A DNA stretch of 64,000 bases. It comes from Tsukamurella spumae. GTDB lineage: Bacteria; Actinomycetota; Actinomycetes; Mycobacteriales; Mycobacteriaceae. The DNA lies in contig NZ_JAAXOQ010000006.1 of assembly GCF_012396015.1 (NCBI RefSeq), positions 115,254 through 179,253 on the forward strand. Reading direction: 5' to 3'. Under the pieces are notes generated by a model, which had not been told where the DNA came from, ran no database searches, and worked only from the letters and a program-made list of their open reading frames with translations. Below are positions 25,124 to 34,222 of the stretch, in pieces; the first letter of the stretch is position 1, and the number at the start of each line of letters is the position of its first letter. Both the position numbers and the translations under genes were made by a program.

Positions 25124-28063
25124 ATGGCGGCACGCGGGAAGGCAGCAGGCGGCGACGGTTTGCAGCGTCTGGTCATCGTGGAGTCCCCGGCCAAGGGCAA
25201 GAAGATCGGCGACTTCCTGGGGCCGAACTACACGGTGCGGGCGTCGATGGGCCACATCCGCGACCTCCCGAGCCGGGACAACCCCCTCCCCGAGGCCGAC
25301 CAGGGCAAGCCCTGGGCCCGTCTCGGCGTCGACGTGGACCACGACTTCGAGGCCCACTACGTCACCTCCGCGAGCAAGCGTTCCACCGTCTCCGAGCTGA
25401 AGTCGCTGCTCAAGCAGGCCGACGAGCTCTACCTCGCGACAGACGGTGACCGCGAGGGCGAGGCCATCGCGTGGCACCTGCAGGAGGTGCTCAAGCCGAA
25501 GGTGCCCGTCAAGCGGATGGTCTTCCACGAGATCACCCAGCAGGCGATCCTCGCCGCCGCGCAGGAGCCGCGCGAGCTCGACATGAACCTCGTCGACGCG
25601 CAGGAGACCCGCCGCATCCTCGACCGTCTCTACGGCTACGAGGTCAGCCCCGTGCTGTGGCGCAAGGTCAACCAGGGTCTCTCCGCCGGTCGCGTGCAGT
25701 CCGTCGCGACCCGCATCATCGTCGACCGGGAGCGCGAGCGCATCGCCTTCCGCACCGCCGGCTACTGGGACATCGCCGCGCAGCTCGACGCCGGCGCCAA
25801 GGCGACGCCGCGCACCTTCGGCGCGCGCCTGGTCACCGTCGACGGCGACCGCGTCGCCACGGGCCGCGACTTCGACGCCACGGGGCAGCTCCGCAAGCCC
25901 GCCGGGATCACCGTGCTCGACGGTGCCCGGGCGAACGCCCTGGTGACGAGCCTGCAGGGCGCCAGCCTGACGGTGACCTCGGTCGAGGAGAAGCCCTACA
26001 CGCGCAAGCCCTACGCGCCCTTCATGACCTCGACGCTGCAGCAGGAGGCGGGCCGAAAGCTGCGGTTCACCACCGACCGCACCATGCAGATCGCGCAGCG
26101 CCTCTACGAGGGCGGCTACATCACCTACATGCGTACCGACTCGACCACGCTGTCCGAGACCGCGATCACCGCGGCCCGGGACCAGGCGCGGCAGCTGTAC
26201 GGGCCCGAGTTCGTGCACCCCACGCCGCGGCAGTACACGCGCAAGGTGAAGAACGCACAGGAGGCGCACGAGGCGATCCGCCCCGCCGGAGAGACCTTCC
26301 AGACGCCGGGCGCGCTGGCGTCCGTGCTGAACTCGGACGAGTTCCGGCTCTACGAGCTGATCTGGCAGCGCACCGTCGCCTCGCAGATGGCCGACGTCAA
26401 GGGCACCACCCTGAGCCTGCGCATCGGCGGCACCGCCGCGTCGGGCGAGAACTGCGAGTTCGCCGCGTCGGGTCGCACGATCACCTTCCCCGGTTTCCTC
26501 TCGGCCTATGTCGAGACCGTCGACGATCAGGCGGGAGGCGAGGCCGACGACGCCGAGTCGCGCCTGCCGCAGCTGGTCACCGGGCAGGCCATCACGGCCG
26601 CCGAGCTGACCGCCGCCGACCACGTCACCAGCCCGCCCGCGCGCTTCACCGAGGCCTCCCTGGTGAAGACGCTCGAGGAACTGGGCATCGGCCGACCGTC
26701 GACCTACGCGTCGATCATCAAGACCATCCAGGACCGCGGCTATGTCGTGAAGAAGGGCAACGCCCTCGTCCCGCAGTGGGTCGCCTTCGCCGTGATCGGC
26801 TTGCTCGAGGGCCACTTCGGCGGCCTCGTCGACTACAACTTCACGGCCTCGATGGAGGACGACCTCGACGAGATCGCGGGCGGCCGCGAGGGGCGCGTCG
26901 ACTGGCTCACCCGGTTCTACTTCGGCTCCGACCTGGTCGAGTCGAACGGTACCGAGCGCGTCTCGCCCGGGCTGAAGAACCTCGTCGCCGAGAACCTCGA
27001 CGCGATCGACGCCCGCGAGATCAACTCGATCCCGCTCTACACCGACACCGACGGGAACGTCGTCTACGTGCGGGTGGGCCGGTACGGCCCGTACCTCGAG
27101 CGCACCGTCGCACCGGCCGACGGTGCCGGGGAACCGACGGTCCAGCGCGCCAACATCCTGGCGTCCATGACGCCCGACGAGCTCACCGAGGAGGTCGCGG
27201 AGAAGCTGTTCGCGACCCCGCAGGACGGCCGCCCGCTGGGCGTGGACCCGGCCACCGGTCACGAGATCGTCGCCAAGGAGGGCCGGTTCGGCCCGTACGT
27301 CACCGAGCTGCTGCCGGCGCCCGAAGAGGTCGCCGCGGACGCCGAGGAGCTCGACGAGACGGGCGCCGCCAAGGCGAAGCCGAGGTCGCGGAAGAAGAAG
27401 GTCGAGGGCCCGAAGCCGCGGACCGGCTCGCTGCTCAAGACCATGGACATCGAGACCGTGACGCTCGAGGATGCGCTGCGGCTGCTGTCGCTGCCCCGCG
27501 TCGTCGGCGTCGATCCCGAGTCCAAGGAGGAGATCACCGCCCAGAACGGCCGCTACGGGCCGTACCTGAAGAAGGGCACCGACTCCCGCTCACTGGCCAC
27601 CGAGGATCAGATGTTCACGGTGACCCTCGAGGAGGCGCTCAAGCTGTACGCGGAGCCCAAGCGCCGGGGTCGCGGCGCGGCCGCCGCGCCGCCGCTGCGC
27701 GAGCTGGGCAACGACCCCGTCTCCGGGACCGCGATGGTGATCAAGGACGGCCGGTTCGGCCCGTACGTCACCGACGGCGAGACCAACGCCTCCCTCCGCA
27801 AGGGGGATGAGGTCGCGACGATCACCGACGAGCGCGCCTCCGAGCTGCTCGCGGACCGTCGCGCTCGTGGTCCGGTGAAGAAGAAGGCCACCAAGAAGGC
27901 GGCGGCGAAGAAGGCCCCGGCCAAGAAGGCGGCCGCCAAGAAGACTGCGGCGAAGAAGACGGTGGCCAAGAAGACCACGGCGGCGAAGAAGACCGTGGCG
28001 AAGAAGGCCGGTGCGGCGAAGGCGAGCGCGGCGAAGGCGACGACGCCCGACGACGCGATCTGA
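25124..28063 (+). CDS. topA: DNA topoisomerase I
   Basis: A 979-residue type IA topoisomerase that relaxes negative supercoils. The TOPRIM domain starts with LVIVESPAKGKKIGDFLG and has the acidic triad region ATDGDREGEAIAWHL. The catalytic tyrosine is Tyr335 in GYITYMRTDST. The C-terminal part carries four repeats with GRYGPY/GRFGPYV cores in place of zinc fingers, as in mycobacteria. It ends in a roughly 60-residue Lys/Ala tail of AKK repeats that binds DNA and speeds strand passage in mycobacterial TopA. The ATG follows AGGAGG. It converges on the cyclase gene with a seven-base gap. Confidence 0.97.
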   Translation: MAARGKAAGGDGLQRLVIVESPAKGKKIGDFLGPNYTVRASMGHIRDLPSRDNPLPEADQGKPWARLGVDVDHDFEAHYVTSASKRSTVSELKSLLKQADELYLATDGDREGEAIAWHLQEVLKPKVPVKRMVFHEITQQAILAAAQEPRELDMNLVDAQETRRILDRLYGYEVSPVLWRKVNQGLSAGRVQSVATRIIVDRERERIAFRTAGYWDIAAQLDAGAKATPRTFGARLVTVDGDRVATGRDFDATGQLRKPAGITVLDGARANALVTSLQGASLTVTSVEEKPYTRKPYAPFMTSTLQQEAGRKLRFTTDRTMQIAQRLYEGGYITYMRTDSTTLSETAITAARDQARQLYGPEFVHPTPRQYTRKVKNAQEAHEAIRPAGETFQTPGALASVLNSDEFRLYELIWQRTVASQMADVKGTTLSLRIGGTAASGENCEFAASGRTITFPGFLSAYVETVDDQAGGEADDAESRLPQLVTGQAITAAELTAADHVTSPPARFTEASLVKTLEELGIGRPSTYASIIKTIQDRGYVVKKGNALVPQWVAFAVIGLLEGHFGGLVDYNFTASMEDDLDEIAGGREGRVDWLTRFYFGSDLVESNGTERVSPGLKNLVAENLDAIDAREINSIPLYTDTDGNVVYVRVGRYGPYLERTVAPADGAGEPTVQRANILASMTPDELTEEVAEKLFATPQDGRPLGVDPATGHEIVAKEGRFGPYVTELLPAPEEVAADAEELDETGAAKAKPRSRKKKVEGPKPRTGSLLKTMDIETVTLEDALRLLSLPRVVGVDPESKEEITAQNGRYGPYLKKGTDSRSLATEDQMFTVTLEEALKLYAEPKRRGRGAAAAPPLRELGNDPVSGTAMVIKDGRFGPYVTDGETNASLRKGDEVATITDERASELLADRRARGPVKKKATKKAAAKKAPAKKAAAKKTAAKKTVAKKTTAAKKTVAKKAGAAKASAAKATTPDDAI

Positions 28064-28070
28064 GCGGCGC

Positions 28071-29600
28071 TCAGTCCTCGACGGGGCGCGCCAGCTGCGT
28101 GAGCTGGCCGCGCCCCCGCAGTTCGATGGCCTCGCCGAGCACCCACAGGGCCTGCTCGGCGGGCGTCGCGGCCTCCACGGCCCGGCCCGCGGCGAGCAGC
28201 GACGAGGGCTCCGACTTCGCGATCTCCGTGATCCGGGCGGCCTCGTTGACCGGGTCGCCGATCACCGTGTACTCGAACCGGGCGCGTGCGCCGATGTGAC
28301 CCGCGACCACCTGACCGGCGGAGACGCCGATCCCGAAGCCCGTCCCACCGAGGACGTCGCTGAGCTGGATCCGCATCTCCCGGGACGCCGCCAGTGCGGC
28401 GCCCGCGGCATCCGGGTGCGGTAGCGGGGCGCCGAAGATCGCCAGTGCGGCGTCGCCCTGGAACTTGTTGACGAAGCCGCCGTGCAGGTCGACGAGGTCC
28501 ACGACCACCTTGAAGAAGTCGTTGAGCAGGTCCACGACCGCCGCGGGTTCCTCGGTGACGGCGAGCTTCGTGGAGCCCACCAGGTCGACGAACAGGACGC
28601 CCACCTCCTGGATCTCGCCGCCGAGGTGCGTGCCGTGCTCGAGCGCCTGCCGGGCGACGTCCTCGCCCACGTACCGGCCGAACATGTCGCGCATCCGCTG
28701 CCGCTCGGCGAGGTCGTGCACCATGTCGTTGAACCCCGCCTGCAGCAGGCCCAGCTCGCTGGAGTCGTAGATCTTCACCGACGCGGTGAAGTCCCCGCCC
28801 CGTACCCTGCGTTGCGCGCGGAACAGGTCGCTGATCGGATCGCCGATCGACTTCGCCGCGCGGACGGTGCCGAGCAGCCCCGCGGCCAGGGCCACGACCG
28901 ACAGCAACAGCACGGGATTGACGACGGTGCTCGCGTCCGGGTCGATCACGCCGGTCTCCTGGGAGACGACGACCATGATGATGCCCACGATCGGGGTCGC
29001 GGTGCCCAGCACCCAACTCAGCAGGATGCGCGTGGTCACGGACAGTCCCGCCGTGCCCTGCGGCTCCTGGGCCAGCGCCGCGACGGTGATGGGCCGCAGC
29101 ACCCGCTCCGTCTGCATGTAGCTCAGCGCACACGTGGTGATCGCGCCCAGCAGCACCGTCATCGCGATGACGATCGGGATGCCGTGCGAGGTGTTGAAGT
29201 TGATGGCGACGAACATCGCGCCACCCACGAGCCACAGCACGGCCTGCAGGAGCGCCATGCGGCCGGGGATCGCGAGCGCGCGACGGGAGATCTCCGGATC
29301 GTGCGGCGCGCTGCGGCGATGCCAGCGCAGCACCGGCACCACGAGCCAGAGGCCCACGACCATGCCGACGGCCGTCGCGAGCACCAGGTAGGTGATGAAC
29401 ACCAGCAGGTTGACCCCGCTGATCTGCTGCAACTGCACCGACTGCTGGACCGGCAGTGCGAATCGCAGGAAACCGAACACGAAGACGGCGCCCAGGATGT
29501 TCGACCGCAGGATGTCCAGCGCGAAGATCGGCCACGGCGTCTTGGCGAGCCACCGCGCCAGTCGCAGTGCGCGACTGAGTCTGCTCTTCGGTGCTGCCAC
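28071..29600 (-). CDS. Membrane class III adenylate cyclase with HAMP domain (Rv3645 homologue)
   Basis: A 509-residue cyclase. The first 270 residues hold about six membrane helices, then a HAMP-like linker (GDPISDLFRAQRRVRGGDF) and the class III catalytic domain from about 340. The metal-binding aspartates are in GVLFVDLVGSTKLA and NKFQGDAALAIFGAP, and the transition-state region reads EYTVIGDPVNEAARI. It makes cAMP from ATP, which could feed the CRP site seen at 15000. It is syntenic with Rv3645. The GTG start at 29600 lies six bases after TAAGTT, a leaderless arrangement. Confidence 0.9.
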   Translation of the reverse strand: MAAPKSRLSRALRLARWLAKTPWPIFALDILRSNILGAVFVFGFLRFALPVQQSVQLQQISGVNLLVFITYLVLATAVGMVVGLWLVVPVLRWHRRSAPHDPEISRRALAIPGRMALLQAVLWLVGGAMFVAINFNTSHGIPIVIAMTVLLGAITTCALSYMQTERVLRPITVAALAQEPQGTAGLSVTTRILLSWVLGTATPIVGIIMVVVSQETGVIDPDASTVVNPVLLLSVVALAAGLLGTVRAAKSIGDPISDLFRAQRRVRGGDFTASVKIYDSSELGLLQAGFNDMVHDLAERQRMRDMFGRYVGEDVARQALEHGTHLGGEIQEVGVLFVDLVGSTKLAVTEEPAAVVDLLNDFFKVVVDLVDLHGGFVNKFQGDAALAIFGAPLPHPDAAGAALAASREMRIQLSDVLGGTGFGIGVSAGQVVAGHIGARARFEYTVIGDPVNEAARITEIAKSEPSSLLAAGRAVEAATPAEQALWVLGEAIELRGRGQLTQLARPVED

Positions 29601-29606
29601 CGCTCC

Positions 29607-29612
29607 AACTTA
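29607..29612 (-). promoter_or_regulatory. -10 element of the cyclase gene, leaderless type
   Basis: The minus strand reads TAAGTT, six bases, then the GTG at 29600. It is back to back with the similar promoter of the divergent holB gene. Confidence 0.5.
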
Positions 29613-29651
29613 GCCTGCGCTGTGTGATCGAGGGAGGACCAGCCGGATGGC

Positions 29652-29657
29652 TAAGCT
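29652..29657 (+). promoter_or_regulatory. -10 element of the delta-prime gene, leaderless type
   Basis: TAAGCT, six bases, then GTG at 29664. A six-codon reading frame with a good ribosome-binding site (GAGGGAGG before ATG 29647) overlaps it and ends on the same GTG, so a short leader peptide is an alternative. Confidence 0.45.
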
Positions 29658-29663
29658 GTGGGG

Positions 29664-30884
29664 GTGAGCTCAGTGTTCGATCGCCTGGTGGGGCAGGAAG
29701 CGGTGGTGGTCGGACTCCGGGCCGCCGCGACGGCCGCGCGGGAGGTCGTCGCGAGCGGGGGTACGGTCGCGGACCTCGCCGGGTCGGCGATGACACACGC
29801 GTGGCTGTTCACGGGGCCGCCCGGGTCCGGGCGATCCGTCGCGGCGCGCGCGCTCGCGGCGGCGCTGCAGTGCGAGGACGTGGCCGAGCCGGGGTGCGGA
29901 CGCTGCCGCGCCTGCACGACGGTGCTGGCCGGGACCCATGCCGACGTGCGATCCATCGCGCCGGACGGGCTGTCCATCGCGGTCAAGCAGATGCGCGAGG
30001 TGGTTGCCGACGCGTCGCGGCGGCCCTCCGTCGGGCACTGGCAGATCGTGCTCATCGAGGACGCCGACCGTCTGACGGAGCAGGCCGGCAACGCGCTGTT
30101 GAAGATGGTCGAGGAGCCCCCGGGGCAGACGATCGTGCTGCTCTGCGCGCCCACCGTCGACCCCGAGGACATCTCCGTCACCCTGAAGTCCCGCTGCCGG
30201 CACGTGCCGCTCGTCACCCCCTCGGCGTCCGCGATCGCCGCGGTGCTCGAGCGCGACGGCATCGACCCCGAGCGCGCCGCGTGGGCCGCCGGGGTGTCCG
30301 GCGGCCATGTCGGTCGGGCCAAGCGCCTCGCGACGGACCCCGAAGCGCAGAAGCAGCGCAAACAGGCGCTCGGACTGGCCCGTGCCGCCACCTCGGAGGG
30401 CGTGTACGGCGTCGTCGAGCAACTCCTGCGCGACGCGGAGAGCGCCGCCAAGGAGATCAACGCCGATCTCAACGAGCGGGAGACCGAGGACCTGAAGACG
30501 GCGCTCGGCGCGGGCGGCAGCGGCCGGGGCACCGCGGGCGTGATGCGTGGCTCAGCGGGCCAGCTCAAGGACCTCGAGAAGCGGCAGAAGGCCCGCGGCA
30601 CCCGTGCGGTCCGGGATGCGCTCGACCGCGCGCTCATCGACCTCGCGGCCCTGTTCCGCGACGCGTTGGTGCAGGGCACGGGCGCGCAGGTGACCCTCAT
30701 GCATCCCGACGAGGCCGAGCAGACCCGGCGCCTGGCCGGCTTCGCCCGGCCCGAGGGGCTGCTGCGGTGCGTCGAGTCGATCCTCGAATGCCGGGAGGCG
30801 ATCGACCTCAACGTCAAGCCGGTCGTCGCACTCGACGCGATGGCCGCCGGCGTCTCCTCGGCGCTGCGCGAGCACCGCCGCTGA
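29664..30884 (+). CDS. holB: DNA polymerase III delta-prime subunit
   Basis: A 406-residue clamp-loader subunit (Rv3644c homologue). The P-loop position reads GPPGSGRS, with Arg for Lys, typical of non-hydrolysing delta-prime chains. Four cysteines of the zinc module appear in CEDVAEPGCGRCRAC. The SRC arginine-finger motif is in LKSRCRHVPL. It stacks with gamma/tau and delta to load the beta clamp. It is divergent from the cyclase gene as in M. tuberculosis. GTG at 29664 is preferred for its -10 spacing; GTG at 29658 is also open. Confidence 0.93.
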   Translation: MSSVFDRLVGQEAVVVGLRAAATAAREVVASGGTVADLAGSAMTHAWLFTGPPGSGRSVAARALAAALQCEDVAEPGCGRCRACTTVLAGTHADVRSIAPDGLSIAVKQMREVVADASRRPSVGHWQIVLIEDADRLTEQAGNALLKMVEEPPGQTIVLLCAPTVDPEDISVTLKSRCRHVPLVTPSASAIAAVLERDGIDPERAAWAAGVSGGHVGRAKRLATDPEAQKQRKQALGLARAATSEGVYGVVEQLLRDAESAAKEINADLNERETEDLKTALGAGGSGRGTAGVMRGSAGQLKDLEKRQKARGTRAVRDALDRALIDLAALFRDALVQGTGAQVTLMHPDEAEQTRRLAGFARPEGLLRCVESILECREAIDLNVKPVVALDAMAAGVSSALREHRR

Positions 30885-30896
30885 GCGGCCGCCCCG

Positions 30897-32528
30897 CTAC
30901 TTGCCGCGGAGCCTGACCTGCGCCAGGGTCGTCGACCACTGGCCGTTGTCGACCTTCACCAGCCCGGTGATCCACACGAGCACGTACCTGCTCGACGGTG
31001 CGCCGCTCGCCGAGAAGGTCGTGTCGCCGTCCGCGAGGGTTCCGTCCCAGACCTTGGTCGTCGCATCCACCGACCCCGGCGACGCCGAGTCGGCGATCCG
31101 GATCTCCACCGTCGACCCCGCGCTCGGCGAGGTGATGGTGCCGCCCGTGATCGATACCGCCTTGTCCAGCGTGATGAGCAGGCCGGTGCCCTGCTTGAGG
31201 CCGCCGAAGCCCGGCCCCGAGAAGTAGTAGTCCGTGCGCCACGAGGGCTTGTCGCCCGTGAGCACGTTGTCGGCGCTCGACGACTTCTCCGCGCCGCCCT
31301 GGAAGTAGACCTGCTTCACGGAGGAGGCGGTCACCGTCGAACCGCCCCCGCCGGACCCGCTCCCGGGGCGGTCCACCACGTAGAACACGCCGGCTGCCAG
31401 CGCGACGATCACCACGGCCACCAGCGCGGCGACCGCGCGGCCCCACTTGCGGGGCTTGGCGGGTGCGGGCGTGAGCGGCTCCTGCTGCCGGGCCGAGGCG
31501 GCGAGCTGCTCGGCGCGGGTGGGTGCGGGCTGGGCCGCGGTGTGCGGCCCCGGGTACTCGCCGGTCGGAACGTACTGCCCCGTCGACGGTCCCGGGTACG
31601 GCGCGGTGCCGGGACCGGCGTAGGCGCCGGTCTGGGCGGGCACCGGCTGCCCGGCCGTACCTGCCGGCACCCGCTGCGGTGCGGTCCCGGACGGCGCGGA
31701 CGGAACCTCCCCGCGGAGCCCGGCGACGAACTCGGCGCAGGTGGCGTACCGGTCCTCGGGGCGCTTGGCGAGGGCCTTGCGGAAGACGGCGTCGAGATGG
31801 CTCGGCAGCGCGGTGTTGCGGGTGGTGATCTTCGGTGCGGGCTGGTTCAGGTGCGCGGCGATGACGGCCGCGGGGGAGTCCCCAGGGAACGGCGGTGCGC
31901 CCGTGAGCAGCTCGAACACCGTGCAGCCGAGGGAGTAGAGGTCGGCCCGGTTGTCGAGGTTCTTGTTGTCGAAGGCCTCCGGCGACATGTAGGACATGGT
32001 GCCGACCGTGATGCCGGTCGAGGTGACACCGACGGCCTCTCCGGCGGCTTTCGCGATGCCGAAGTCGGCGAGCTTGACCTGCGGCGCACCGTCGGCGTCG
32101 AAGGCCACGAGGATGTTGGCGGGCTTGACATCGCGGTGGGTGATCCGGGCCTGCCGGTAGGCGTAGTCCAGGGCCGCCCCGGCACCGTCGGCGATGTCGA
32201 TGGCGAGCGGCAGGGGCATCGGCCCGCGCTGGGCGAGCATCTGCGCGGTGTCCGGCCCGGCGACGTACTCCATCGTGATCCAGAGCCGGCCGTCGACCTC
32301 GCCGCGGTCGTAGAGGTGGATGATGTTGCGGTGGTTGAGCTGGGCGAGGACATACGCCTCGCGCTCGAACCGCGCCTTGTACTGCGGGTTGCTGCTCACG
32401 GACGTGTGCAGCAGCTTGAGGGCGTCCTGCCGGGGGAGGCGCGGATGCTGGACGAGGTACACCTCGCCCATGCCGCCGCCGCCGAGTTTGCGGACCACGC
32501 GATATCCCGCGACCTGCTGCTCGTCCAT
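30897..32528 (-). CDS. Receptor-type Ser/Thr protein kinase
   Basis: A 543-residue Hanks-type kinase. The kinase domain (about 8-275) has the glycine loop LGGGGMGEVYLV, Lys38, HRDVKPAN at 131-138, DFG at 155-157 and an activation loop with VGTMSYMSPEAF. A Pro/Thr/Gln-rich linker follows, then one membrane helix (RAVAALVAVVIVALAAGVFY). An external domain of about 135 residues (VKQVYFQGGAE to the C-terminus) reads as a beta-sandwich similar to the galactose-binding-like domain of mycobacterial MviN. It is probably a sensor kinase; the ligand is unknown. Start: ATG at 32528 after AGGGGAG; a longer frame is open to 32564. Confidence 0.88.
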   Translation of the reverse strand: MDEQQVAGYRVVRKLGGGGMGEVYLVQHPRLPRQDALKLLHTSVSSNPQYKARFEREAYVLAQLNHRNIIHLYDRGEVDGRLWITMEYVAGPDTAQMLAQRGPMPLPLAIDIADGAGAALDYAYRQARITHRDVKPANILVAFDADGAPQVKLADFGIAKAAGEAVGVTSTGITVGTMSYMSPEAFDNKNLDNRADLYSLGCTVFELLTGAPPFPGDSPAAVIAAHLNQPAPKITTRNTALPSHLDAVFRKALAKRPEDRYATCAEFVAGLRGEVPSAPSGTAPQRVPAGTAGQPVPAQTGAYAGPGTAPYPGPSTGQYVPTGEYPGPHTAAQPAPTRAEQLAASARQQEPLTPAPAKPRKWGRAVAALVAVVIVALAAGVFYVVDRPGSGSGGGGSTVTASSVKQVYFQGGAEKSSSADNVLTGDKPSWRTDYYFSGPGFGGLKQGTGLLITLDKAVSITGGTITSPSAGSTVEIRIADSASPGSVDATTKVWDGTLADGDTTFSASGAPSSRYVLVWITGLVKVDNGQWSTTLAQVRLRGK

Positions 32529-32610
32529 CCACTCCCCTACAACGCGACCGCCCGTCGACCGCACCGAGTCAACGGTAGCGGTAGACGGGCGGGAACGGGA
32601 TCGTCCCAGG

Positions 32611-34104
32611 TCAGACGGTGACCTTGGCGCGGCTGCTGGAGCTCAGCCGCAGGCCCGACTCCTCGCCGAAGGAGAGCTCCTTGCTCAGGCGCTTGGCGTC
32701 CTCGAAGTAGCTCATGGACATGCGCCAGTCGTCGGCCTCGCCCTGGCGGGGCAGCTCGCTCAGCGCGCGCTGGACGTAGCCGGCCTCGAAGTCGAGGGCG
32801 GGGCGGGTCGGCATGTCGGGGTCGGCGACCGCGACGGCGGTGTCGAGGCCCTTCGAGTCCATCTCCGTGATCAGCTTGGTGATGTACTTCCACAGCATCC
32901 CGACTTTGAGCGTCCACGACGAGTTCGTGTAGCCGATGGCGAGGGCGGCGTTCGGGACGCCCGAGAGCATCGCGCCGCGGTGGATGACGGCGTTCGGAAC
33001 GTCGACATCGCGGCCGTCGACCGACAGGGTCACCCCGCCCAGCAGCTTCAGCTTCAGGCCGGTCGCGGTGACGATGATGTCGGCGTCGAGGTGCTCGCCG
33101 CCGGCCAGCTCGATGCCGGTCTCGTCGAAGGTGGCGATCTTGTCGGTCGCGACGGCGGCGTCGCCGCTGCGGATGGCCTTGAACAGGTCCCCGTCGGGAA
33201 CGGCGCACAGACGCTGGTCCCACGGGTTGTACGGCGGGTTGAAGTGCACGTCCACCGGGTAGCCCTCGGGCAGTCGCTTGGCATTCTCGTTGCGGATGAT
33301 CTTGCGGGCGAGGTCGGGGAAGCGCTGCGCGAAGACGTACACGCCGCGCTGTTGCCAGATGAAGCGCTTGCGTGAGAGCTCGTGGCCGATCTTGTGGCCG
33401 AAGGCGCGGTGGAACAGATTCGTCAGCGGGTCCTGCTTCGGGACCGGCATGATGTAGGTCGGCGTGCGCTGCAGCATCGTCACGTGCGCGGCGCGCTTGT
33501 CGCCCGTGAGCAGCGACGGGACCAGGGTCACCGCGGTCGCGCCGGAGCCGATCACGACGACCTTCTTGCCGGTGTAGTCCAGGTCCTCCGGCCAGAACTG
33601 CGGGTGGACGATCTGCCCCTGGAAGGTGTCTCGGCCGGCGAACTCGGGGGTGAAGCCCTCGTCGTAGTCGTAGTAGCCGGTGCCCGCGAGGATCCAGCCC
33701 GCGGTCAGCACGCGCCGCTCGCCGGCGTGATCGATCTGCAGCGTCCAGCGGCCGTCCTCGCTCGACCAATCGGCGGAAACCACCTTGTGGTCGTAGCGGA
33801 CCTTGTCGAGGAGGTCGTTCTCCTCCATGGTCTCGTGCAGGTAGTCGAGGATCTTGTGCGCGTCGGCGATCGAGTCCTTCGACTCCCACGGCTTGAACTC
33901 GTAGCCGAAGGTGTGCAGATCCGAGTCGGAGCGGATGCCGGGGTACTTGAACAGGTCCCAGGTGCCGCCGAAGGTCGACCGGCCCTCGAGGATCGCGAAG
34001 GACTTCGACGGCAGCTCGGTGGTGATGTAGTGCCCGGCGCCGATGCCGGAGATGCCGGCGCCGATCACGATGATGTCGAGGTGTTCGGGGGTGGTGCTCG
34101 TCAT
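32611..34104 (-). CDS. EthA-like Baeyer-Villiger monooxygenase
   Basis: A 497-residue flavin monooxygenase close to M. tuberculosis EthA. The FAD Rossmann motif is GAGISGIG near residue 14. The segment FGGTWDLFKYPGIRSDSD matches the EthA group, and the NADPH motif is VVVIGSGATAVTL. It would insert oxygen next to ketones or oxidise sulfur compounds such as thioamides. Its regulator is not EthR; a PucR-family gene lies upstream on the same strand across a 118-base gap. The ATG at 34104 matches the family N-terminus. Confidence 0.87.
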   Translation of the reverse strand: MTSTTPEHLDIIVIGAGISGIGAGHYITTELPSKSFAILEGRSTFGGTWDLFKYPGIRSDSDLHTFGYEFKPWESKDSIADAHKILDYLHETMEENDLLDKVRYDHKVVSADWSSEDGRWTLQIDHAGERRVLTAGWILAGTGYYDYDEGFTPEFAGRDTFQGQIVHPQFWPEDLDYTGKKVVVIGSGATAVTLVPSLLTGDKRAAHVTMLQRTPTYIMPVPKQDPLTNLFHRAFGHKIGHELSRKRFIWQQRGVYVFAQRFPDLARKIIRNENAKRLPEGYPVDVHFNPPYNPWDQRLCAVPDGDLFKAIRSGDAAVATDKIATFDETGIELAGGEHLDADIIVTATGLKLKLLGGVTLSVDGRDVDVPNAVIHRGAMLSGVPNAALAIGYTNSSWTLKVGMLWKYITKLITEMDSKGLDTAVAVADPDMPTRPALDFEAGYVQRALSELPRQGEADDWRMSMSYFEDAKRLSKELSFGEESGLRLSSSSRAKVTV

Positions 34105-34222
34105 GCGTGTTGCTCCTGGTCCGAGGGCTCCGTGATAGAACCGATGACTCACTCTCTCGCTCGGCGGCCCCTCGCAGCCAGCACAGATTGCACCGGGTTG
34201 TCCCGCCGGTTGGTGCAGATCG

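Noticed and set aside
25112..27262. A 716-codon open frame antisense to topA
   Set aside because: The translation is an Arg/Gly/Val-rich mirror of the topA codons with no domain, as expected in GC-rich DNA with strong third-position bias.
34174..34202. TGCACC...GGTGCA dyad upstream of the EthA-like gene
   Set aside because: Six-base arms separated by 17 bases are expected by chance in this composition; I could not tie them to the PucR protein.
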